Positions 1 to 8,128 of a stretch of 11,213 nucleotides of DNA are shown here, one piece after another. The notes under the pieces are model-generated. The model was not told the DNA's origin and did no database searches. It saw only the letters and a list, made by a program, of their open reading frames with translations. A program made the translations under genes and the position numbers. Numbering within the stretch: the stretch's first letter is position 1; each line of letters opens with the position of its first letter. Origin of the DNA: JAZDLC01 sp043802345 (lineage in GTDB: Bacteria; Planctomycetota; B15-G4; JADJEK01); NCBI GenBank assembly GCA_043802345.1, contig JAZDLC010000144.1, forward strand, positions 1 to 11,213, written 5' to 3'.

Positions 1-1392
1 CAGCCCGCTATCACCCAGTTGCTCGTTGGCCCGGGCCGCGCCCTGATCGACCAGGTCGCGCAGCGTCAACGACCGATCGACTCCGCTCCAGGGATTCGCG
101 CTCCCGAATAGCTGCGTCAGAAAATCGGCGACCCGGTTCGCGGTCTCCGCCTCCTGGCTGGCCCGGTCCCGTTCGCGGGCGATCCTCGCCGTCTGGATCG
201 ACATCACGAAACCGAAGCCGATCAGGCTGATCAGCAACAGCGCCGCCAGGGCCACCGGCACCGGGTGCCGCCGCACGAGCTTGCGCAGCAGATACCAGGC
301 GCCCGGCGGCCCGGCCACGACCGGCTGATCGGCGAGATGCCGGCGGATGTCCGCCGCCAGATCAGAAGCCGACTCGTACCGATCACTCTGCTCCTTCGAC
401 AGCGCCCGCAACACGATCCAGTCCAGATCCTTCGGCAGCGTTGGCACCAGCGCCCTCGGAGCCGATGGCCGAGCATCGGTGATGATCCGCATCGCCTGGG
501 TCAGGTTGGCGTCCGAGAAGTCGAACGGAAGCCGGCCGGTCAACAACTCGAACAGTACCACCCCCAGGGAGTACACGTCCGTGCGCGTGTCGATGTCGCC
601 CGCCGCTCCCGCGATCTGCTCCGGGCTCATGTAATAGAGAGTACCGACAATCTCTCCGGTCTGGGTCATCCGGACCGAAAGCTCCTCGTCCCGCGCGACG
701 GTCCGCGCAACGCCGAAGTCGATCAGCTTCGGATTCCCGGAGCTGTCCACGATGATGTTCGATGGCTTCAGATCGCGGTGGATGACCCCCTTCTGGTGAG
801 AGTAGTGCACCGCGTCGCAGACCTGCAGGAAGATGTTCAGACGGCTCTTCACATTCAACCCGGCCTGGTTGCAGTAGGTGATCAGGTCGAGCGCCGAAGG
901 GACGTATTCGAGCACGATGTAAGGTTTCGAGGCTGCCCCCTCCCCTTCATCGTGAGTTCCCGACGCGAAGACCTGGGCGATGCCCGGATGCCTCAACCGA
1001 GCCAGGATCTCTGATTCGTACTGAAAGCGCCGCCGGGCGCTCTCATCGAGGATCAGGCCCCGCATCATCTTGATGGCGACGGTCCGGTGCGGATGGTGCT
1101 GCACCGCCTCGTAGACAGTCCCCATGCCGCCCGATGCGACCGCTCGCCGGATCTCGAAGTCTCCGATCGTACGCGGCGCGTCCCCGGACGGATCACGCCC
1201 CCAGCGCGGCGAACCAGGACAGGAAAGGAAGCCGGACAGTTCGCCGTGCGACCTCCTCAGGCGCCGCACCTCATCCTTCAGTTCCGGATCTCCGGCACAC
1301 GCGGCCTCCAGCCGACCTTCGCGCTCCTCCGGCGGAACATCCAGTAGATCCTCGAAGGTGGAGCGAACCTGCTTCCAGCGGTCTGCCTTCAT
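1..1392 (-). CDS. Hanks-type serine/threonine protein kinase, membrane-anchored (C-terminus outside window)
   Basis: This gene encodes a transmembrane Ser/Thr kinase that phosphorylates proteins in signalling; 464 residues are visible and the reading frame is open to the left edge. Residues 1-57 form a charged helical N-terminus (with PPEER and CAGDPEL motifs) often seen before such kinases in Acidobacteriota and Planctomycetota. The kinase domain spans about 75-345. It has the VAIK lysine K108, the catalytic loop HRDLKPSN with D207, the DFG motif at D225, and a GT..YMSPEQ activation segment. The glycine loop reads A86-S-G-G-M-G, so its first glycine is replaced by alanine. A membrane helix lies at about 377-397. 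It is followed by the charged segment that normally opens a TPR or sensor region in this architecture. The ATG start is preceded by AGGAGG with 6-nt spacing. The gene is divergent from the metallopeptidase gene. The kinase call is firm; its signal and substrates are unknown. Confidence 0.93.
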   Translation of the reverse strand, partial: MKADRWKQVRSTFEDLLDVPPEEREGRLEAACAGDPELKDEVRRLRRSHGELSGFLSCPGSPRWGRDPSGDAPRTIGDFEIRRAVASGGMGTVYEAVQHHPHRTVAIKMMRGLILDESARRRFQYESEILARLRHPGIAQVFASGTHDEGEGAASKPYIVLEYVPSALDLITYCNQAGLNVKSRLNIFLQVCDAVHYSHQKGVIHRDLKPSNIIVDSSGNPKLIDFGVARTVARDEELSVRMTQTGEIVGTLYYMSPEQIAGAAGDIDTRTDVYSLGVVLFELLTGRLPFDFSDANLTQAMRIITDARPSAPRALVPTLPKDLDWIVLRALSKEQSDRYESASDLAADIRRHLADQPVVAGPPGAWYLLRKLVRRHPVPVALAALLLISLIGFGFVMSIQTARIARERDRASQEAETANRVADFLTQLFGSANPWSGVDRSLTLRDLVDQGAARANEQLGDSGL

Positions 1393-1569
1393 GTCGTCCC
1401 TCCTGCGGCGAGGTGATCCGAAGCGCGCGCTCACGGATGACGGCCCACCCTCCCACTTTATCAGGGTTCGCCACTCCCCTCATCGCGGGCCTGGCAAAAC
1501 CGCAAGCGGCAGGCGACCCGGATTCGGTATGCTCGCCCCCCATGGACCTGCTCTTCCGGGAGGTGGCTG
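1393..1569. promoter_or_regulatory. Divergent intergenic control region
   Basis: This 177-bp spacer separates the start codons of the leftward kinase and the rightward metallopeptidase, so both promoters should lie here unless transcription comes from further away. It contains both ribosome binding sites. TATGCT at 1528-1533 could be a -10 element for the rightward gene, and TGATAA (reverse strand, near 1460) could serve the leftward one. Neither has a convincing -35 box at 16-18 bp. I see no clear operator. The assignment as a control region comes from gene orientation, not from a recognised motif. Confidence 0.4.
1558..1563 (+). promoter_or_regulatory. Ribosome binding site that fixes the GTG start at 1570
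   Basis: GGGAGG lies 6 nt before a GTG codon, and translation from that GTG immediately gives the CxxC half of a zinc ribbon. The nearby ATG at 1542 is in another frame and reaches a stop after 14 codons. The GTG is therefore the supported start. Confidence 0.75.
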
Positions 1570-3333
1570 GTGGCGACTCAATGTGATTCCTGCTCCGCGA
1601 AGTTCGACGTCTCGGGCAAGCCTCCCGGGGCGGTTTTCAGGTGTCCGAAGTGCAAGGAAGGGCGTATCCGGGTCCCCGACCTGGAGGAACTCGAACCAGC
1701 ACTGGAGCTCGAGCCGATGCCGGAACCAGAGCTCGAACCGATGCCGGAGCTGGATCCCGAGCCGGAGCCCGTTCCATCCGCAGGAACCGCGCGGCCACGC
1801 CGGGCGGCGGGCAGGACATCCCGCCACGCGCGGCCCGAGCCTTCAGGAATTTCCGGCACAGCGAAGGGAGGCATGGTTGCGGCCGCAGTCGTCGTCGCGG
1901 CAGCCGCCTTCTTCCTGCTCAGCCGGGATGATGGCGGAGGGGAGACCGGCACCGGCTCCCAGCAGACCTCTCAGTCCACGACAGGTTCCGAAAAGAGCGG
2001 CCAGAGGGGTCCGGGATCCTCCGGCCTTCAGGGCGCCACCCCGGCCGATCCGAAAGCGTTCGCCGAGGCGCGGCGCGCGGCCCTCGCGGATGGAGACGCC
2101 GCAGGCCGGGAAGAGCTGGCCGCGTTCTGCATGGAAAACAAGATGCGCACCACGGCCCGTGAACTCCGCCGGGAAGCGCTCCTGATCGCTCCGAACCAGG
2201 AGGCGACACGAACCGCTCTCGGCTTCACCCGCTACGAGGGACCGATCACGCGGTATCGCGGCCGCTGGCTCTCGAAGAAGGATCTGGAACTCGCCAGGAC
2301 GTACGAGAAGCATGCCGTTTCAGGAGAGCTCGCCGGGGCCGCCACCTCCACCGACGTCTTCCTGCGGAACGCCGAGGATGCCAAGAAGAGCATGCTGAGG
2401 GAGTTCCCGGCGGATCGCTTTTCCTACAAGTTTGGCGACGGAACCATGAAGCAGCCGTTCCTGGTCCTGATCGAGAAGGCCGGCGGCAATGTCGAGAAGT
2501 ACCGGGAGGAGTACGACAACGCCCTCTCCACCCTGTACGAGGAGTTCTACGGGCGGTACCAGAAGCGGTTCAAGATGGAGGAGATCGAGCGGCCGGCAAC
2601 GGTGATCGTGTTCGACTCGGTCCAGACCTACTCCGCCCACCGGGACGCCCATCCCGAGGGGAACTACTCCGATCCACGGTTCATCGGAGGGTATTACCAG
2701 CCCTCGTCCCAGCGCCTGATCCTCTGGCGTCAGAACGACCTGATCGGCGTGCTGCTGCATGAGGGCGCCCACATGCTGATCCATTACGCCTTCTCGGGCC
2801 GGGGGTTCGAGGTCAGCAACCAGTCACCCTGGTTCCAGGAGGGGTTCGCGGAGTTCTTCGGCGGCCACAAGGAAGTGACCAAGATGGTGAACGGCAAGCA
2901 GGTCACTCGCTACGCCCTGGGCCAGTACCTTCCGGACCGGCACAGCACTCTGCTGCTGCTGATCTCCATGAATCGGGCCCACTCGCTCCTCGAGCTGGTC
3001 AAGATCAACGACTATGACTTCAACCAGGCGAAGGCGACGATGGGCGACGAGAAGAAATCGCCGGAGGAGATGATCGCCGCCTCAGCGCTTGTCTCGGATA
3101 TCTACGCGCAGGGCTGGGCCTTCATCGTCTTCCTGAACTACGCCGACGGCGGCAAATACCGGGACGCTTTCGACGCCTACTTCGAGGCGGAAGTCAACGG
3201 AAGCGGCCACTACGGCACGCTGGCGAAGCTGCTGGGGATCACCTCTCCGGAAGGTTGGGAGCAACTGGACGAGCAGTTCAGGGCCTGGGTCAGGCTCCAC
3301 CTGAAGAACGCTCTCGCGGAGCAGAACAAATGA
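1570..3333 (+). CDS. Zinc-ribbon, membrane-anchored DUF1570-like HExxH metallopeptidase
   Basis: This 587-residue protein is probably an extracytoplasmic zinc metallopeptidase. Residues 5-28 hold two CxxC pairs (CDSC and CPKC), a zinc ribbon like the MJ0042 type. Residues 39-68 are a Glu/Pro-rich spacer with two tandem 8-residue repeats, followed by a basic stretch. A single membrane helix lies at about 100-117 and a Ser/Gly/Gln-rich linker at about 120-155. A helical region and the catalytic domain follow. The catalytic motif is HEGAH (H397, E398, H401), followed 23 residues after H401 by E424 in PWFQEGFAEFF, which fits the third zinc ligand of gluzincins. This arrangement matches the DUF1570 family, common in planctomycetes; the substrate is unknown. 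The basic stretch before the helix suggests the zinc ribbon is cytoplasmic and the peptidase outside. The stop codon overlaps the next start (ATGA), so the two genes are probably co-translated. The metallopeptidase fold is well supported; proteolytic activity is inferred. Confidence 0.85.
   Translation: MATQCDSCSAKFDVSGKPPGAVFRCPKCKEGRIRVPDLEELEPALELEPMPEPELEPMPELDPEPEPVPSAGTARPRRAAGRTSRHARPEPSGISGTAKGGMVAAAVVVAAAAFFLLSRDDGGGETGTGSQQTSQSTTGSEKSGQRGPGSSGLQGATPADPKAFAEARRAALADGDAAGREELAAFCMENKMRTTARELRREALLIAPNQEATRTALGFTRYEGPITRYRGRWLSKKDLELARTYEKHAVSGELAGAATSTDVFLRNAEDAKKSMLREFPADRFSYKFGDGTMKQPFLVLIEKAGGNVEKYREEYDNALSTLYEEFYGRYQKRFKMEEIERPATVIVFDSVQTYSAHRDAHPEGNYSDPRFIGGYYQPSSQRLILWRQNDLIGVLLHEGAHMLIHYAFSGRGFEVSNQSPWFQEGFAEFFGGHKEVTKMVNGKQVTRYALGQYLPDRHSTLLLLISMNRAHSLLELVKINDYDFNQAKATMGDEKKSPEEMIAASALVSDIYAQGWAFIVFLNYADGGKYRDAFDAYFEAEVNGSGHYGTLAKLLGITSPEGWEQLDEQFRAWVRLHLKNALAEQNK
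1705..1748 (+). repeat. Tandem 24-bp repeat in the Glu/Pro-rich spacer
   Basis: Two near-identical 20-bp units (1705-1724 and 1729-1748, one mismatch) recur with a 24-bp period. They encode ELEPMPEP and ELEPMPEL, residues 46-61 of the metallopeptidase. The period is a multiple of three, so copy-number change would lengthen or shorten the acidic spacer without breaking the frame. Weaker Glu-Pro units continue to about 1773. Confidence 0.75.
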
Positions 3334-4562
3334 AATCACAGACCATGCTGTTGCTTCTCGCCCTCGCCCCCCTGGCCCCCGCCGCCGACCTGGAGAGGCC
3401 GGCCCGCAAACCGGATGGCGGGGCCTACTTCGAGGTTTCAGTCGCGGTGCCCCTCAGCAGCCTGGACCTTTTGTCCGGCCCGAAGGCGAACTACCGGGGG
3501 AAGCTCTGGCTCGAGCGACTGGTCGGCAAGAAGTTCCGGGGAGGGTGCGACCTGACGATGCAGGACCGCTCCGGAAACCCGGTGACCCTCCCGGACATCG
3601 GTTTTCAGGTCGACGCCAACCTGAACGTCACCGGCGCGGAGGAAGACCTGAGCGGCCCGACGCTTCCAAATGCGCTCTGCCGGAGGGCGGTCGCCTCCTC
3701 CGGAATCTCCCTCCTGCCGGTGCGCGCCCTGCTGCCGCACCTGATGGAGTACGAGAGCCGCCAGCGCAAGGCCCTCGCGGAATGGCAGGCCGTGGGCGCC
3801 ACCTCCGAGATGCGCGAGACCAACCTGGGTCCGAAGCGGCTTCGGGGCACCATGGCGGACCAGTATTTCACCCACGCCATTCGCCGCCTGCAGCCTTCAG
3901 GGTACGAGCTGCATGATTTCGTGCTCACCTGCGAGGACACCAGCGAGGAGGAGGTCATGTACGCCCGCGGGCTCCGCCTGCTCGTCCATCCCACGCTGAA
4001 ACTGCCCGACGGCGGCGCTCCGCCCTCGGGAGTCCTCCAGATGCTGACGTTCTCCGCCCATCAGTTGGAGTGGCTCTCGGACCAGGAGTACCTGAGCCCG
4101 CAGGAACAGAGCAGCCTGGACAGCAAGTACGAGGACAGCCTGGTCAACGCCCTGTTCAACGCCATCGACGGAGAGGGGGTGGGAAATCCGTTCGAGAGCC
4201 CGGCCGCCTTCGCCCTGGCGAGCAGCGGACTGCTGGACGAGCGCACGATGCGGCGAATGGTCGCCCTGAAGAACTCGAAGCTGCTGACCCTCACCGCGCC
4301 GCTGGTCGTCGACAACCCCTTTGCCTTCGATCCCGAACTCCACCTGACCTTCTGGAACACCGCCGACGACCCGGCGGAGAGGCTCCTGCTCGCCGCGGCC
4401 GCGACCGTCGGCGGAGCAAAGGAGGCGGCCTTTGCGAAGGAGGGGCGAATGGCGCTCGGGTCAAACGACCCGATCGTGCTCAAGGCAGCGCTGGTGCTCG
4501 GCAAGGCGCTGAAGGACCAGGACCTGATCTCCCGGGCCGAGTGGGCGCTGGGGAGCTTCTAG
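3330..4562 (+). CDS. Secreted protein of unknown function, coupled to the metallopeptidase
   Basis: I do not recognise this 410-residue protein. The ATG at 3330 overlaps the previous stop as ATGA. From it the protein begins with a clear signal peptide: K2, a leucine-rich core at residues 7-16, and likely cleavage around APA-A (residues 16-19). The open frame extends upstream to 3255, but that extension would bury the signal peptide, so 3330 is preferred; GGAG sits about 8 nt before it. There is no lipobox cysteine at the cleavage site. The mature part begins with a beta-rich region (about 25-110), then a charged helical segment with a Glu/Arg/Lys-rich stretch (about 135-165). The last 150 residues are Ala/Leu-rich and helical, possibly repeat-like. 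I see no catalytic motif. Tight coupling suggests a partner, substrate or regulator of the upstream peptidase, which is inference only. The next gene is convergent. Confidence 0.8.
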   Translation: MKSQTMLLLLALAPLAPAADLERPARKPDGGAYFEVSVAVPLSSLDLLSGPKANYRGKLWLERLVGKKFRGGCDLTMQDRSGNPVTLPDIGFQVDANLNVTGAEEDLSGPTLPNALCRRAVASSGISLLPVRALLPHLMEYESRQRKALAEWQAVGATSEMRETNLGPKRLRGTMADQYFTHAIRRLQPSGYELHDFVLTCEDTSEEEVMYARGLRLLVHPTLKLPDGGAPPSGVLQMLTFSAHQLEWLSDQEYLSPQEQSSLDSKYEDSLVNALFNAIDGEGVGNPFESPAAFALASSGLLDERTMRRMVALKNSKLLTLTAPLVVDNPFAFDPELHLTFWNTADDPAERLLLAAAATVGGAKEAAFAKEGRMALGSNDPIVLKAALVLGKALKDQDLISRAEWALGSF

Positions 4563-4580
4563 CGCGGTGTCTTTGCCGCG
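4563..4580 (+). terminator. Weak hairpin directly after the rightward unit
   Basis: CGCGG and CCGCG can pair around an 8-nt loop, starting right after the TAG stop. No T-run follows, so it is not a canonical intrinsic terminator. It may protect the 3' end or be chance in GC-rich DNA. Confidence 0.2.
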
Positions 4581-4629
4581 TGCGCAGGAATCGATGGCCT
4601 GGCGAGCAAGTCAGGCACAGTCTTTGGTT

Positions 4630-4644
4630 GCAGCCGGTAGCCGC
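4630..4644 (-). terminator. Weak hairpin downstream of sdhB
   Basis: On the minus strand this 15-nt stretch pairs five positions (one is a G-U pair) around a 5-nt loop, about 20 nt after the sdhB stop. There is no U-tract. It is offered only because the 102-bp convergent spacer (4563-4664) should contain the transcript ends of both flanking units. Confidence 0.18.
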
Positions 4645-4664
4645 TTCGTGGTGAAGAGACCGCG

Positions 4665-5410
4665 CTACTTCGCCGAAAGACTCGCCTTCAGGAACTCGCG
4701 GTTCATCCGGGCGATGTTCTCGACCGAGATCTCCTTGGGACAGACCGCCTCGCACTCGTAGTGGTTGGTGCAGTGGCCGAACCCCTCCTTGTCCATCTGC
4801 CCGATCATGGCCCGGGCCCTCGCCGCGCGTTCGGGCCGGCCCTGCGGCAGGTACATCAAGTGGTTGATCTTGGCGGCCACGAAGAGCATGGCAGCCCCGT
4901 TGGGACAGGAGGCCACGCAGGCGCCGCAGCCGATGCAGGCGGCCGCATCCATGGCAGTTTCCGCGTCGTCCTTCGGAATCAGGATCGCGTTGGCGTCCAC
5001 CGCGCTGCCGGTGTTCACCGAGATGTAGCCGCCCCGCTGGACGATCCGATCGAGCGCCGTCCGGTCGACCACCAGGTCCTTGACCACCGGAAACGCCCTG
5101 GAGCGCCACGGCTCGACGGTGATCTTGTCGCCATCCTTGAACGAACGCATGTGGAGCTGGCAGACCGTGGTGCCGGCCTCGGGGCCATGCGCCACGCCGT
5201 TGATCATCAGCGAGCAGCAGCCGCAGATGCCTTCCCTGCAGTCATGCTCGAACGCGATCGGCTCGGTCCCCTTTGCCTGAAGCTGTTCGTTGACCAGATC
5301 GAGCATCTCGAGAAACGACATATCGGGAGAGATGTCCGTGGCCGGATGCGTCTCCAACCTGCCGCGATCGTTCGGACCCGCCTGCCGCCAGATGTGAAGG
5401 GTGAGGTTCA

Positions 5411-5411
<1 letters not shown>
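4665..5411 (-). CDS. sdhB: Succinate dehydrogenase iron-sulfur subunit SdhB
   Basis: SdhB passes electrons from the flavoprotein to the membrane quinone site through three clusters. All ligands are visible, numbered from the ATG at 5411 (248 residues). The [2Fe-2S] cluster uses C58, C63, C66 and C84 in a plant-ferredoxin-like domain containing CREGICGCC. The second domain has C159-x2-C162-x2-C165-x3-C169 followed by C214-x5-C220-x3-C224. This spacing matches the [4Fe-4S] (C159, C162, C165, C224) and [3Fe-4S] (C169, C214, C220) clusters of known SdhB proteins. The start overlaps the sdhA stop (TGATG), which indicates translational coupling. A GTG one codon upstream is a less likely start. It is the last gene of sdhCAB. 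Fumarate reductase use in reverse cannot be excluded from sequence alone. Confidence 0.96.
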
Positions 5412-7323
<1,912 letters not shown>

Positions 7324-7331
7324 CGCGGGGG

Positions 7332-7336
7332 CCTCC
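7332..7336 (-). promoter_or_regulatory. Ribosome binding site that fixes the sdhA start
   Basis: GGAGG (CCTCC on the plus strand) sits 8 nt before the ATG at 7323 and just after the sdhC stop (7338-7340). The sdhA frame stays open upstream to about 7542 inside sdhC. The site supports the shorter, conserved start. Confidence 0.75.
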
Positions 7337-7337
7337 G

Positions 7338-8024
7338 TTACTCGACTAGACCGAGCAGAACGGACAGGGGAATCAGGACGTATCCAAGGAAGATCACGAT
7401 GGCGACGAATCCGCCAAACGAGCCCTTCAGCCAGACCAGCCGGGGGTGGGTCACACCCAGCGTCTGGAAGGAACTCGACACACCATGGGAAAGATGCAGG
7501 GCCAGCAGCCCCATCGACACCACGTAGATCAGCACGACCCACGCGTTCGAGAACCCGGCGATCATCATGCCGTAGACATCCTTCCGCTCGGCTTCACCAA
7601 CCACTTCCGTGATCTGGCTTGCCGCGGGCTGGATGGCGCCCACGGTGAAGTGCAGCAGGTGGAAGAGGACGTACGCGAGCAGGATCAGCCCCGTAAGCAG
7701 CATCGTGCGTGACGCGTAGGTCGACTTCTGGGGCGTGACCATCTTGTACGGCACCGGCCGGGCCGCCCGGCTGCGGTTCCAGGTCACCAGCGCCGACACG
7801 ACATGTGCCAGGAGCAACACCAGCATCACGGACCGGACTCCCCACAGGACCGGACCCGAGCTCTGCAGGAGCTCCGCGTAGTTGTTGATCGCTTCCCGGC
7901 CGACGAAGATCTGCAGGGTGCCGACCAGATGGCCGACCACGAACAGAAAGAGCGCCAGGCCGGTCAGCGCCATCACGGTCTTGACTCCGATCGTGGAGCC
8001 GATGGTCTGCCTCAGGCCACTCAT
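7338..8024 (-). CDS. sdhC: Succinate dehydrogenase cytochrome b558 membrane subunit SdhC
   Basis: This 228-residue integral membrane protein anchors SdhAB and carries the quinone site. Five hydrophobic helices are visible at roughly 15-37, 60-82, 107-130, 158-180 and 203-225. Histidines expected to ligate two b-type hemes are H32, H74, one of H122/H125 and one of H177/H180, one per helix in helices I-IV. That is the pattern of the diheme cytochrome b558 family, where a single subunit replaces SdhC plus SdhD. Diheme enzymes of this type commonly work with menaquinone, but the quinone here is inference. AGAGG lies 5 nt before the ATG. It is the first gene of sdhCAB. No separate sdhD is present, as expected for this type. 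Confidence 0.94.
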   Translation of the reverse strand: MSGLRQTIGSTIGVKTVMALTGLALFLFVVGHLVGTLQIFVGREAINNYAELLQSSGPVLWGVRSVMLVLLLAHVVSALVTWNRSRAARPVPYKMVTPQKSTYASRTMLLTGLILLAYVLFHLLHFTVGAIQPAASQITEVVGEAERKDVYGMMIAGFSNAWVVLIYVVSMGLLALHLSHGVSSSFQTLGVTHPRLVWLKGSFGGFVAIVIFLGYVLIPLSVLLGLVE

Positions 8025-8128
8025 TTCCGCCTCTGTTCCTATTCCTACTCGGGGACGCCAGACAGACCGCGCAGCCTATCGAAACTCGCGCCACGGACCG
8101 AAGAGGTTTCGACCGTCGAAGATGTTTT
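8025..8128 (-). promoter_or_regulatory. Spacer upstream of sdhC, possible sdhCAB promoter region
   Basis: These 104 bp separate the phosphodiesterase stop from sdhC. Every other gap in the leftward run is 15 bp or less, so this is the natural place for an sdh promoter. No convincing -35/-10 pair is visible. An inverted repeat (8108-8120) lies at its distal end. Read-through transcription from the upstream genes remains possible. Confidence 0.4.
8108..8120. repeat. Short inverted repeat TTCGAC-C-GTCGAA
   Basis: Two 6-bp arms are perfectly complementary around one central base. It lies 8 bp past the phosphodiesterase stop and about 84 bp upstream of sdhC. It could be a regulator half-site pair or part of a small hairpin, though the loop is too tight for all six pairs. 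A TTCGAA palindrome sits nearby at 8135-8140 inside the phosphodiesterase gene. Chance occurrence is possible. Confidence 0.3.

Noticed and set aside
265..1014. A 249-codon plus-strand frame
   Set aside because: It is antisense to the kinase, whose catalytic motifs are complete on the minus strand.
1124..2185. A 353-codon plus-strand frame across the divergent spacer
   Set aside because: It is a Ser/Arg/Pro-rich product that runs through the control region and out of frame across the metallopeptidase gene. The GTG-started frame has a ribosome binding site and recognisable domains.
4563..4664. A strong bidirectional terminator between the convergent units
   Set aside because: Only two weak hairpins without U-tracts are visible, so they are listed at low confidence.
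7338..8024. A missing sdhD gene
   Set aside because: The five-helix SdhC with four helix-borne heme histidines is the single-anchor b558 type, which has no SdhD.
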